A stretch of DNA of 64,000 bases from positions 1 to 64,000 of the forward strand of contig JBAZPO010000016.1 of assembly GCA_041648175.1 (NCBI GenBank), written 5' to 3'. Positions 8,658 through 18,100 of this stretch are shown here, piece after piece; the stretch's first letter is position 1; each line of letters opens with the position of its first letter. A program made the position numbers and the translations under genes. Below the pieces are notes generated by a model, which saw only the letters and a program-made list of their open reading frames with translations, was not told the DNA's origin and did no database searches. The DNA comes from Desulfobaccales bacterium. Its GTDB lineage: Bacteria > Desulfobacterota > Desulfobaccia > Desulfobaccales > 0-14-0-80-60-11.

Positions 8658-9128
8658 AATTGCTCTCCCTTTCTCCTGAGTTGCGGTTGGCTAACTAATT
8701 CCTAACGACACGCCTGGAATTCGGAAAAATGGGTTACCCCGACGCCCATCCCCCCCTTTAAGTTGTTTATCTTCCCCTGATGGGGGGGTTGCGATTTATT
8801 ACCAAAACCCCGCTCCATATGAGGTTGCAGATTCCCTTTGATAGCACAAAATCCCGGAGGTTGACAATAAAAAATGTGAAAAAATCCCTGGTTTATTATT
8901 ACATTTCTCAAAAGTTTCCCTTTCCGACAAAAACTGTAATGTGCCCACTGTTCCTACGGATTAGCCCTATAATTATATAACTATCTTATATATATATACT
9001 TATTCATAATTACCAGTAATACTGGGGGGGCCTGGCCTCATGCTTTCAGCCCAAGTTGCGCCGGCAATAATAATCAGCCTTTCAATAACCGGGTGGAGAA
9101 AAAAGGGCGGGGCGCGTCGAGGTGCGAG
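8658..9128. other. AT-rich HU upstream region
   Basis: 471 bases between HU and lptG, both on the minus strand. 8930-9020 is very AT-rich with a TATATATATA run and is the likely HU promoter zone. No supported ORF; a 69-codon frame at 8702-8911 has no coding signature. Confidence 0.4.
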
Positions 9129-10229
9129 CTATCTGGTTACCTGGCGCAACAAGATGAAGTCCAGGGCCCCGAAAGCAAGGTGGGGAGTGATGACGGCCAA
9201 TAGAGGGGGCAGGGTGCCCGCCTGGCCGAATGAGGCGCAGAAGCCGAAAAATAGCCAGTATCCGAACATAAGCCCCAGACCCCCGGCCACCATGGAGGTA
9301 ATGTGCGTCTGCTCATGGCGTAAGGCCAGCCCCAGACCCAAAATTACCAGGATCAGCGGCGTCACCGACAGGGAAAACCGGCTGTACAAGTCTACCAGGT
9401 AAGGAGTTGATTTATAGCCATCCCTCTCCAGGCGATTTACATAACGATAGAGCTCATACACATCCATTTCGGTGACTTTCTTTTCGAGTTCGGCAAAGTC
9501 CTTGGGCTGTTCCGTAAGCGCCAGGTCCCGTTCCTGAAACTTCTCTCCGGTGACCGTGCCGGTGGCGTCAAAATTTTGAACATAACCCTGGTAGAACCGC
9601 CAATGGTCGCCCTGCCATCTGGCCCGGGCCGCCGCCACGACCTGCACCAGGTGAAATTGGCGGTCGAAGAGATAAATTTTTACCCCTTCCATGGTCTCGG
9701 TATCTTTCCGGAACATGACAATGTTATAAATGGCCTGATCGCCCTTGTACCAGAAGTGTTCCATGGTGATCAGGTTGCGGGGCGGCTTCTTGTCCACTTG
9801 GGTCTGCCAAAAGAGGTTGAGTTGGCTCTGACTCCAAGGTATCAGATAGAGATTCAAGGCCAGCAGAAGGAGCGCCACGGCGCCGGAGTAGATCAGGGTC
9901 GGCCTGACCAAAGCGAGGATGTTCACGCCCGAGGTCCTGATTGCCATGGTTTCGTGGGACCGGGACATGAGACCGAAGGTAAGCATGACGCCCAGCAATA
10001 CCGCGGCGGGGAGCACCTGGCCGATGGCAAAAGGCAGCTTGAGCACGAAGTAGGCCAGGAGTTCACTCGCTCCTAATTGGGCCCGGACCAGACGGTCGAT
10101 CTTTTCGAAGAAGTCTACGATGATGAACAGTGACACGAAGGTCAACAAGCTCAAAGCCGTGAGCTTGAGGAATTCCCGGGCCACATAATTTTCCAGGATG
10201 GGAGAGCGGAACAACACGGGAGAATTCAT
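9129..10229 (-). CDS. lptG: LPS export ABC transporter permease LptG
   Basis: 366-residue inner-membrane protein of the LptF/LptG (YjgP/YjgQ) family, which with LptF and the LptB ATPase extracts lipopolysaccharide for transport to the outer membrane. Three N-terminal membrane segments, a periplasmic beta-jellyroll domain (residues about 140-260) and three C-terminal membrane segments match the family layout. The motif MSRSHETMAIRTSGVN near residue 90 is typical of the coupling-helix region. LptF is not adjacent. It shows that the cell has an LPS outer membrane. Confidence 0.9.
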   Translation of the reverse strand: MNSPVLFRSPILENYVAREFLKLTALSLLTFVSLFIIVDFFEKIDRLVRAQLGASELLAYFVLKLPFAIGQVLPAAVLLGVMLTFGLMSRSHETMAIRTSGVNILALVRPTLIYSGAVALLLLALNLYLIPWSQSQLNLFWQTQVDKKPPRNLITMEHFWYKGDQAIYNIVMFRKDTETMEGVKIYLFDRQFHLVQVVAAARARWQGDHWRFYQGYVQNFDATGTVTGEKFQERDLALTEQPKDFAELEKKVTEMDVYELYRYVNRLERDGYKSTPYLVDLYSRFSLSVTPLILVILGLGLALRHEQTHITSMVAGGLGLMFGYWLFFGFCASFGQAGTLPPLLAVITPHLAFGALDFILLRQVTR

Positions 10230-10362
10230 CTATCCTATATACCAGAAATAGGGGAAAAAGGGGAAAGGGGTAAAAGGGAATGCAAAAAGCAGGGGACCGG
10301 TTCTGTTAATGGATTTTGGACAGGGGGCGCGTCTTTTCCAACCACAGGGCCTTGAAAACGGG

Positions 10363-10409
10363 AAGGCTTTTCCCTTTTCGCCTCTTCCCCTTTTCCCCTT
10401 TTCCCCCCA
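10363..10409. repeat. CTTTTCCC octad tract upstream of nfo
   Basis: Pyrimidine tract with roughly eight-base periodicity (CCCTTTTC, GCCTCTTC, CCCTTTTC, CCCTTTTC) just before the endonuclease IV start. A related purine version lies at 10255-10278 and a similar tract at 56462-56497. The tract may move the ribosome binding site away from the nfo start. Confidence 0.55.
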
Positions 10410-10417
10410 AGTTATTT

Positions 10418-11270
10418 ATGCGCTTAGGCTTCCATCTTTCCATCGCCGGATCTATGCGGCGGGCAGTTTCCCAGGCCCAAGTCCTGGGCTGCCAGGCCCT
10501 CCAGATCTTTATCCAGAACCCCCGGGGGTGGAAATGGCGCGTGGTGGCTCCTCAGGAGATTATAGATTTTACGCGGGCCCGGCGGCTGGCCGGGTTGGGG
10601 CCGCTGGTAGTGCATCTCGGCTACCTGCCCAACCTGGCAACGCGCGACCCGGCGCTCTATGCCCTATCCACCGAGCGTCTTGTCCGGGAATTGGCCCTGG
10701 CCCGGGATTTGGCGGCCGATTATCTGGTGGTGCATCCCGGCCACGGCCCTTTGGGCGAGACCAGCTTCCACCGGGTGGCCCAAGCCCTGGCCCAGGCGGT
10801 GTCTCAGGTGCCGCCGCCGCCTCTGGTGCTCCTGGAAAATACTGCCGGTCAGGGCCCAGGAACTGGGCTGGCGCTTTCAGCACCTGGACCGGATCATCAC
10901 CATAAGCGGCGTGCCATTGGGCCTGTGCCTGGACACGGCCCACGCCTGGGGCGCAGGTTATGACCTGGCCAATCCCCACGGCGTCGCCCGGCTGCTGGCG
11001 GATATCGCGGCGGGGCCGGGACTTAAGGCGCTGAAGATCATGCATCTCAATGACTCCCGAGCCCCCTGCAATGCCCATAGGGACCGCCACTGGCACCTGG
11101 GCCGGGGGGCCATCGGGCTCACGGGGCTGCGTCACTTTCTGGCCCACCCCTGGCTCAAACCCGAGGCCGCCATCATGGAGACGCCCAAGCAGCACCAGGG
11201 CCACGAATGGGTCAACCTTCTGGTGGCCCGGAGTTTGGTTCCCGGGATGCTGCTGCTTGAAGCTGGCTAA
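10418..11270 (+). pseudogene. nfo: Endonuclease IV with one-base frameshift
   Basis: Deoxyribonuclease IV cleaves abasic sites in base excision repair. The first part (ATG 10418) reads MRLGFHLSIAGSM and runs through VVHPGHGPLG to LLENTAGQG. The same protein then continues in the next frame with QELGWRFQHLD, CLDTAHAWGAGYD, MHLNDS and IMETPK, to the stop at 11270. Aligning the two halves places a single extra C in the GGGCCCAGG run at 10855-10857. All zinc-binding regions are otherwise intact, so the lesion is recent, a sequencing or assembly error, or a programmed shift. It is divergent from lptG. Confidence 0.85.
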
Positions 11271-11519
11271 ACCTGACATCGAGTTGCGTCACAGAGTTAT
11301 TTGCCGTAATTCCTTATAGTTCCCCCCTTTGTCAAAGGGGGGTTAGGGGGGATTTGGATTTTTAGAGCATTCCCCCTTACGGAACCTACGGAAAAAAACT
11401 TTTGGCACTTGATAGAAGGAACGATATTTTGCTCCCGGCTCTTGACCACTCTTGCCAACGTCCCCTGAACCTCTTATTATTATTTAGGATATAGTTTTCC
11501 TGCGCGAAGGAGAATCGTC
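11271..11519. other. Intergenic region with C/G hairpin
   Basis: 249 bases. A strong palindrome CCCCCCTTTGTCAAAGGGGG occupies 11322-11341. A segment ending GAAAAAAACTTTTGGCA near 11392-11408 matches the terminal repeat of the MITE-like element at 47535-47619, but a matching left end is not clear. Confidence 0.5.
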
Positions 11520-11684
11520 ATGCCCACGTATGAATACGTCTGCGCTAAGTGCGGGGAACAGTTTATGCGCATCATGAGCCTCAAGGAATTCGAGGCCGGC
11601 AAGATCACCTGCCCCAAATGCAACTCCGGCGAAGTGAAGCAGCAGATGAGCTCGTTTACTTGCCAGACTTCCCGGAAAAGTTAA
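11520..11684 (+). CDS. FmdB-family zinc-ribbon protein
   Basis: 54 residues starting MPTYEYVCAKCGEQF, with two CxxC knuckles (CAKC and CPKC) that form a zinc ribbon. This is the FmdB-type putative regulatory protein family, common in anaerobes; its molecular role is not established. ATG 11520 follows GAAGGAGA at good spacing. It converges on the phosphatase gene, with only 13 bases between the two stops. Confidence 0.88.
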   Translation: MPTYEYVCAKCGEQFMRIMSLKEFEAGKITCPKCNSGEVKQQMSSFTCQTSRKS

Positions 11685-11697
11685 AAAACTAATCGGC

Positions 11698-12270
11698 CTA
11701 TTCCGGCGAATCCCCGAACATCAGGCGCTGGGGCATATTCACCAGGCTAGCCTGGTCGCCCCGGTAAGTGATAATCAAGACCCGGTCGAACACCTCCTCC
11801 GGCCACCTGGGCGGCTCCGGCCGGACTCCCAGGGCCGCGGCCAACCGGGAAATATACTCAAAATCCCAACAGATGAGCACGGTTTTTTTCTGGTACCTGG
11901 GGTTGGTAAGGACCTCCTGGGCCAAAGGGCCATACTCCCATTTGGCAAAGTGGGCATCGGTGAGGACGCGCAAACGTTTGGACAGGGGATCGAGGGTCTC
12001 CAAGGAAAAATGACTGAGGTCTCCCGGGATAATTTTGGTGGCAAACAGGGCCGCGGGCAGGCCTTGGTAAACTAACTCCGGAGTTTGGGTAAAAAAGGGC
12101 ACTAAGGCCATGGCCCGTTCCTGGCCCTTCAGGGACAGATTGACCGCACTCTTCTCCCGAGGCTTTTCGGCATGGCGGATGATGAGCACCTGGGCCGGTT
12201 GGGCCAGGGCCACCGCGGCTAACCCCAGGATAATCAGTCCCAACAGCCCCCACAGGACATATCGCTTCAT
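11698..12270 (-). CDS. Secreted histidine-phosphatase-like protein
   Basis: 190 residues. The N-terminus (MKRYVLWGLLGLIILGLAAVALA) is a signal peptide. The mature chain opens with VLIIRHAEKP, the RHxE/RHG-type catalytic motif of the histidine phosphatase (phosphoglycerate mutase-like) superfamily, but the second catalytic histidine region is hard to identify: LICWDFEYISRL stands where a GH motif is usual. Activity is therefore uncertain. The start at 12270 has an AGGAGA site; 34 upstream in-frame codons are dropped. Confidence 0.72.
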   Translation of the reverse strand: MKRYVLWGLLGLIILGLAAVALAQPAQVLIIRHAEKPREKSAVNLSLKGQERAMALVPFFTQTPELVYQGLPAALFATKIIPGDLSHFSLETLDPLSKRLRVLTDAHFAKWEYGPLAQEVLTNPRYQKKTVLICWDFEYISRLAAALGVRPEPPRWPEEVFDRVLIITYRGDQASLVNMPQRLMFGDSPE

Positions 12271-12380
12271 AGCGCTTCTCCTGACTGGAATGCTTCGAGC
12301 CCCCTCAAACTTCTTCCGAATTCTCCGGTTAGGGGGAGGAAACCAGGCCGGCCGCTTAAGCCCCCTCCCCACTATCTTCC

Positions 12381-12947
12381 CTAGGCCAATTTCTTCAGCA
12401 GCCAGGCCATATTGTCCGCCAGGTCGGTGATGGTCTTGAGACCCTCCGCGTCTGCGGCCGCGTCCCCGGGGTTGAGGCCATAGGCAATAGGCCAGTAGCT
12501 AGACCCCGGCGTAAACATGCCCGTGATGCAGAACCAAAGCTGCAACTGGGCATAGGTGAAGTTGACCCCGGCCCGTCTGGCCACCACAATGGGGCTCCCA
12601 ACTTTCCGGGCAAAGGGGTTGTCTCCCATGCGAGCTACAAAGCCGGCGCGGTCCAAGAGGGCCATGAGGTTGGGGGTGGCCGAGCCGAAATAGACCGGGG
12701 AGCCCACAATGAGCCCGTCTGCCGCGGCCATGGCCTCATAGATGGGCATAAACCCGTCTTCCTGGGCGCAACGGTTTTTGTCTTTGGCGCATTTCATACA
12801 GGCCCGGCACGGCGAGATCTGCTTGTCATGCAACGACAGATATTCGACTCCGATGCCATGCCCTTCCAACACCTTCAGCGCCTCTTGGAGCAATAGCCGA
12901 GTATTCCCCTGAGGGCGCGGCGAACCGGATATGGCCAGCACTTTCAT
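12381..12947 (-). CDS. Iron-sulfur flavoprotein (NADPH-dependent FMN reductase fold)
   Basis: 188-residue flavodoxin-fold protein. The FMN phosphate-binding loop is SGSPRPQGNT near residue 7. A compact cysteine cluster CRACMKCAKDKNRC at about 47-60 is the 4Fe-4S signature of Isf-type proteins, which shuttle electrons in strict anaerobes. GSPVYFGSATPNLMALLDR is the FMN isoalloxazine-binding segment. A GGAGG site precedes ATG 12947. The electron partner is not evident from the neighbours. Confidence 0.88.
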   Translation of the reverse strand: MKVLAISGSPRPQGNTRLLLQEALKVLEGHGIGVEYLSLHDKQISPCRACMKCAKDKNRCAQEDGFMPIYEAMAAADGLIVGSPVYFGSATPNLMALLDRAGFVARMGDNPFARKVGSPIVVARRAGVNFTYAQLQLWFCITGMFTPGSSYWPIAYGLNPGDAAADAEGLKTITDLADNMAWLLKKLA

Positions 12948-13167
12948 GGCTTCTGCCTCCTAAGTGATTCTCACAGCATATCCCAGGCCTCTCATGATAA
13001 GCATGATAAGGAAAAAGTGTTCTCTATCCTGCCTCTCTTAATTTGGTTTCTGAGACGGATTGGCAACCGGATAAACCTTTTAATATCTTTACCCCCACCT
13101 TACCACGAGAAAATTAAGGCGAAGTGAAAAAAATACTTGCCCAAGGAGAAACGGCAGGATATCTTGT

Positions 13168-13183
13168 GAGTGAACAATCACTC
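13168..13183. promoter_or_regulatory. Palindromic operator of the TetR gene
   Basis: GAGTGA-ACAA-TCACTC, a perfect six-base inverted repeat with a four-base spacer, 92 bases upstream of the TetR start. The form xxGTGA-N4-TCACxx is typical of operators bound by fatty-acid or drug-responsive TetR proteins. Autoregulation is inferred. Confidence 0.6.
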
Positions 13184-13274
13184 GCTTAAGAGGAAATCAA
13201 AGAGGTTGCTTTGAATGAAGGCGATCCTAGTCAGAATGCATCTCATTTAATGACCCTTATTGAATAATGAATAA

Positions 13275-13841
13275 ATGCGACCCAAAGAAAAGACCAGAGA
13301 ACTGATCGCCCGCGCCGCCCTGCGCCTCTTTGTGGACAAGGGCATTGACGGCACCACCATCCGGGATATCGCCGGCGCCGCCGGGATTGCCGAGGGCACC
13401 CTTTACCGGCACTATTCCGGCAAAGACGCCCTGGCCTGGGACCTGTTCAGTCAAAACTATACCGCCTTTGCCCTGGAACTTGAACGCCTTCAGGCAAGTC
13501 AGCCCACCATGCGGGCCAAGGTGGACGCCATGGTCCGGCAATTTTGCACCTTTTTCGACCAGGACCCCGTCCTGTTCACCTACCTCCTTTTGGCGCAGCA
13601 CGGGCACTTGCAGAAGGTGACCTCCGAGATGCCCAACCCGGTGGAGGTGTTGCGGGGAGTCCTGGCCGCCGGGATGGCCGGAGGGGAGATTCCCATGGGG
13701 GACTCCAATGTGGCTGCGGCCATGGTCCTGGGGATCGTTTTGCAGATCGCAGTCTTTAAAATTTACCAGCGCCTCACCCAGAGCCTTACCAGTCTGGCGG
13801 ATGTCATGCTGGCGGCCTGCTGGCGGGTTTTGTCCGGGTAA
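13275..13841 (+). CDS. TetR/AcrR-family transcriptional regulator
   Basis: 188 residues. The N-terminal helix-turn-helix (TIRDIAGAAGIAEGTLYRHYSGKDAL, about residues 27-54) matches the TetR family; the C-terminal helical half is the ligand-binding domain. The start at 13275 has no good ribosome binding site. No efflux or catabolic gene lies next to it, so the ligand is unknown; the flavoprotein gene at 12381-12947 is divergent and could share the operator at 13168. Confidence 0.92.
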   Translation: MRPKEKTRELIARAALRLFVDKGIDGTTIRDIAGAAGIAEGTLYRHYSGKDALAWDLFSQNYTAFALELERLQASQPTMRAKVDAMVRQFCTFFDQDPVLFTYLLLAQHGHLQKVTSEMPNPVEVLRGVLAAGMAGGEIPMGDSNVAAAMVLGIVLQIAVFKIYQRLTQSLTSLADVMLAACWRVLSG

Positions 13842-13967
13842 CCTTCTGAACAGGAAACCTTTACCCTTGAACCTTGCGGTTCCAAACAACCCACGGCGGC
13901 ATCATCCCCTTGATTTTTCCTCATTCTTAAGGTACTTTTTATAAACTATATTTGTTATGAGGTATCC

Positions 13968-14138
13968 ATGTCCGAAGACGTAAAAGCCAGGATCAAAGCG
14001 GCGGCCTCTGATGGCAAGATTGCCTGCGCCGCGGCCTTCCGTTTGGCCGATGAATTAGGCCTCTCCCGGAAGGACCTGGGGCAGTTGCTCAACGAGCTCA
14101 AGATTAAAATCATCCAGTGCCAATTGGGTTGTTTTTGA
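13968..14138 (+). CDS. Small CQLGCF-tail protein paired with radical SAM enzyme
   Basis: 56 residues, ATG 13968, ending one base before the radical SAM start. It has a predicted small helical or winged-helix body (AAFRLADELGLSRKDLGQLLNELKI) and a conserved-looking tail IIQCQLGCF with CxxxC. A similar short frame with this tail is familiar to me next to radical SAM genes of anaerobes, but I cannot name a characterised function. Tight spacing indicates translational coupling, so a partner, substrate or regulator of the enzyme is likely. Confidence 0.75.
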   Translation: MSEDVKARIKAAASDGKIACAAAFRLADELGLSRKDLGQLLNELKIKIIQCQLGCF

Positions 14139-14139
14139 T

Positions 14140-15060
14140 ATGGCCCACCTGTTCGGTCCGGTTCCGTCTCGCCGTCTGGGACGGTCTTTAGGGGTCGATC
14201 TCATCCCCCCCAAGACCTGTCCTTATGACTGTATTTATTGCGAGGTGGGGGCTACCACCCATCAGACCGGCAAGCGTTTCTCTTATCAAGCTGAGACCAT
14301 CATCAGTGAGTTGGAGGATTACCTTGAGGATTTGCCTCAACCGCCTGATATAATCACCCTGGCGGGCTCCGGCGAACCCACCCTGAACTTGGGATTGGGC
14401 CGCATCATTCGCGTCATCAAAGAGATGAGCCAAATTCCCGTGGCCGTACTGACCAACGGCGCCCTGCTCTATCTGCCCGAGGTGCGCCACGAGTTAGCCG
14501 CCGCGGATATCGTCCTCCCCTCCCTGGACTCAGCCTGCGAGGAGACCTACCGGCTTATTAACCGGCCGTTACCGGGGCTTTCCCTGGAGTCGCTCCTTGA
14601 AGGCCTGACGTCCTTCCGCCAGGGGTACCGGGGCCGGATCTGGCTGGAAGTCATGCTGCTAAAAGGCCTCAACGATACCGACGAGGAACTGTCCCTGCTG
14701 CGCCGGACCTTAACGGAAATCGCGCCGGATAAGATTCAACTCAACACCGCGGTGCGTCCGGTGGTAGAGTCAGCCGCGCGGCCTTTAAATAAGACCGAGA
14801 TGGCAGCCGCCGCCGCTTTCCTAAAAGGGCCGGTGGAGGTCATCGCCTCCTTCAACCGGGCGGCTAGTGCGGAACTGCCCTGCCAGGATGAAGACTTGGT
14901 GGAAATGCTCTCCCGGCGTCCCATGACCGCGGCGGATATCGCCAAGGCCTTGGGTCAGCCTTTGGTACAGGTAGTGGCCCGCCTGAAATGCCTTAAGGAC
15001 TCGGGCCGTATTTCCTATGACCGTTATCATGACCAGGAATTTTTTCGACATCTAACTTAA
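14140..15060 (+). CDS. Radical SAM protein with C-terminal winged helix
   Basis: 306 residues. The 4Fe-4S/SAM motif CPYDCIYC (CxxxCxxC) is at about residues 27-34, followed by the GSGEPTL strand typical of COG0731-type (wyosine-synthase-like) radical SAM proteins. The last 55 residues (MTAADIAKALGQPLVQVVARLKCLKDSGRI) form a winged-helix-like domain. The reaction is unknown. It probably forms an operon with the 56-residue gene directly upstream. Confidence 0.88.
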   Translation: MAHLFGPVPSRRLGRSLGVDLIPPKTCPYDCIYCEVGATTHQTGKRFSYQAETIISELEDYLEDLPQPPDIITLAGSGEPTLNLGLGRIIRVIKEMSQIPVAVLTNGALLYLPEVRHELAAADIVLPSLDSACEETYRLINRPLPGLSLESLLEGLTSFRQGYRGRIWLEVMLLKGLNDTDEELSLLRRTLTEIAPDKIQLNTAVRPVVESAARPLNKTEMAAAAAFLKGPVEVIASFNRAASAELPCQDEDLVEMLSRRPMTAADIAKALGQPLVQVVARLKCLKDSGRISYDRYHDQEFFRHLT

Positions 15061-15136
15061 ACGACTTTCTCTCATGCCGTCCAGGCATTGATGAATTTCT
15101 TGAACCGAGCTGTCCGCAATTCGGGGGATACGAATT

Positions 15137-18100
15137 ATGCACGGCAAATTCGATGTGGGGCTGGATATCGGCTCTGTGAGCGTCAATCTGGTGATCATGA
15201 ATCCGGAAGGCGCGGTGGTCAAGGATGAATACCGCCGCCATCTGGGAGCGCCATCTCGCACCGCTTTAAATCTTCTGGAAAATCTCGGCCCGGAGTTTCC
15301 CCTGGAGCAGTGCCGCTTGGCGGCCTGCACCGGCATGGGCGGCAAACGCCTGGCCGATCTCCTGGGCTGCCAGTTTGTCAATGAAGTCATCGCCCAAGGC
15401 CGGGGCACCCACCACTTTGCTCCGCAGGCCCGCACCATCATCGACATGGGGGGCGAAGACGCCAAGATAATCATGGTGAATGAGCAAGACGGCCATTTGT
15501 TTATCGAGGATTTCGCCATGAACACCATGTGCGCCGCAGGCACCGGCTCCTTTCTGGACCAGCAGGCGCACCGCTTGGGCTACACCATCGAGCAGTTCAG
15601 CGAGTTGGCCTTGAAGTCCACCACCCCGCCCCGCGTGGCCGGGCGCTGCAGCGTCTTTGCCAAGACCGACATGATCCACCTTCAGCAGGGGGCTACCCCG
15701 GATTTTGAGATCATCGCCGGGCTCTGCCAGGCCATGGCCCGCAACCTCAAGAGCAACATCGCCAAGGGCAAAAATTTTGCTCCACCGATTGCCTTTCAGG
15801 GTGGCGTAGCCCACAACCTGGGCGTGCGCCAGGCCTTCCGCCAGGTATTCGGCTTAGACGATGCCGGCCTCATCATCCCGCCGCACTTCTGTTCGCTGGG
15901 GGCCGTGGGCGCGGTGCTGGTGGCTCGGGAGAACCTGCCCGCGGCTTTCCACCTGGACCTGAACCCCCTACGTGAACATCTCCTCAAAGACGATGATCAA
16001 TCCCGGCGCCTGCCGCCTCTGGAACCGCCTGAGCTTTTAGGCCCGGAGGCCTACCAGATAATCGACCTGCCTGCGGATGGCTCGGTGGTGGAAGCCTATC
16101 TGGGCATCGACGTGGGCTCCATCAGCACCAACGTGGTGGTCATCGACTCCGAGATGCGGGTCTTAGCCCGGGAGTACCTCATGACCGCGGGCCGGCCGCT
16201 TGAGGCCATCACCGAGGGGCTGCGCCGGGTAGGCGCTAACATCGGCGGCCGGATTAAGATCATGGGTGCGGCCACCACCGGTTCGGGCCGCTACCTCACC
16301 GGCGACTTCATCGGGGCCGACGTGGTGCGCAATGAAATCACCGCCCAGGCCACTGCCGCCGCGGCCATCGACCCCACCGTGGACACCATCTTCGAGATCG
16401 GCGGCCAGGACTCCAAGTTCATCAGTTTAAGCCACGGCGCCATCGTGGACTTCATGATGAACAAGGTCTGCGCCGCGGGCACCGGGTCTTACCTCGAAGA
16501 GCAGGCCGAAAAGCTGGGAATTTCCATCAAAGGCGAATTCGGCGACCTGGCCCTGGCCGGCAAAACCCCGGTGCGCATGGGCGAGCGCTGCACCGTGTTC
16601 ATGGAATCCGACCTGGTGCATCACCAGCAGCGGGGCGCGGCCAAGGAAGACCTGGTGGCCGGGCTGTCCTACTCCATTGTCCAGAATTATCTCAATAAAG
16701 TGGCGGAAGACCGGCCCATCGGCAACAACATCTTTTACCAGGGGGCCACTGCCGCCAACCGGGGCATTGTCGCGGCCTTCCAGCAAGTCTGCGGCAAAAA
16801 GATCACTGTGCCGCCCCACCACGACGTCACCGGCGCCATCGGCGCGGCGCTTTTAGCCATGCGGGAACGCGACTGGACCGAGTCCAAATTCAAGGGCTTC
16901 GACCTGGCCGACCGCACCTATGAGATTACTTCCTTTGAATGTAACGGCTGCCCCAATAGCTGCGAAATTCGCCAGGTCAAGATCGAAGGCGAAAAGCCCC
17001 TGTTCTACGGCAGCCGCTGCGAAAAATACGAAGTGGGCAAAGCCGAAAAACAGGTTGATCTGGTCGACCTGCTCCTGGAGCGGGAAAACCTGCTGTACGG
17101 CGAAGAGCCCCCCAAAGAAGGCCCCCGGGGTCCCATCGGCATCCCCCGGACCATGTTCTTCCAGGAACTCATGCCCTTCTTCCGGGCCTTCTTCGAAGAC
17201 CTGGGCTTCACCGTGGTCTACTCGCCCAAGACCAACAAGAAGGTGATCAACCAGGGAGTGGAAGCCCTGGCCGCGGAACCCTGCTACCCGGTTAAGGTGG
17301 CCCACGGCCATATCCTGGACCTGCTCAAGGCCGGGGTCAAGCGCATCTTCCTGCCCAGCATCATCGACCTGCCGCACCCTCACCCCGAAATCGGCAGCGG
17401 CGTGGTCTGTCCCATGGCCCAATCCCTGACCTATACCGTGCCCACCGCCATTGAGTTCGCCGAGTTTGGGGCCAAGCTGTTGTCCCCGGTGCTCTACTTC
17501 GGACGCGGCCCCCGCCGCCTGCGTCAGGGTTTGCGGGATTTGGGCAAGGAACTGGGAATCAGCGGCTTTAAGGTGAACCGGGCCATGCTCAAGGCCCAGG
17601 CGGCCCAGCAGACCTATTATGACCGCCTCAGCGCCCGGGGCCGGGAGATCCTGGCTTCCCTGCCGCCCGATGGCCTGCTCATGGTCCTCATCGGCCGGCC
17701 CTACAATGCCCTGGACCCCGGCATGAACCTCAACCTGCACCGCAAACTGCGGCAGTTGGGGGTGCTGGCCCTGCCCATGGACTTTTTGCCCGTGGATCAG
17801 GTGGACCACCTGGATGAAATCAAGCCCATGTACTGGCGCTTCGGCCAAAAGATCCTGGGCGTGGCCGAACTCATCCGCCAGGATCCCCGGCTCTACGGCA
17901 TCTATATCACCAACTTCGGCTGCGGCCCGGACTCCTTTATTCAGCACTTTTTCCGGGACCAGATGCGGGGCAAACCCTACCTGGAGATCGAGATCGACGA
18001 GCACTCCTCCGACGTAGGGGCCATCACCCGCCTGGAAGCCTTCCTGGACAGCCTGAAGAACGTCACGGTTGAACCGGCGCCAACCCGGGTGTCGCCCTAC

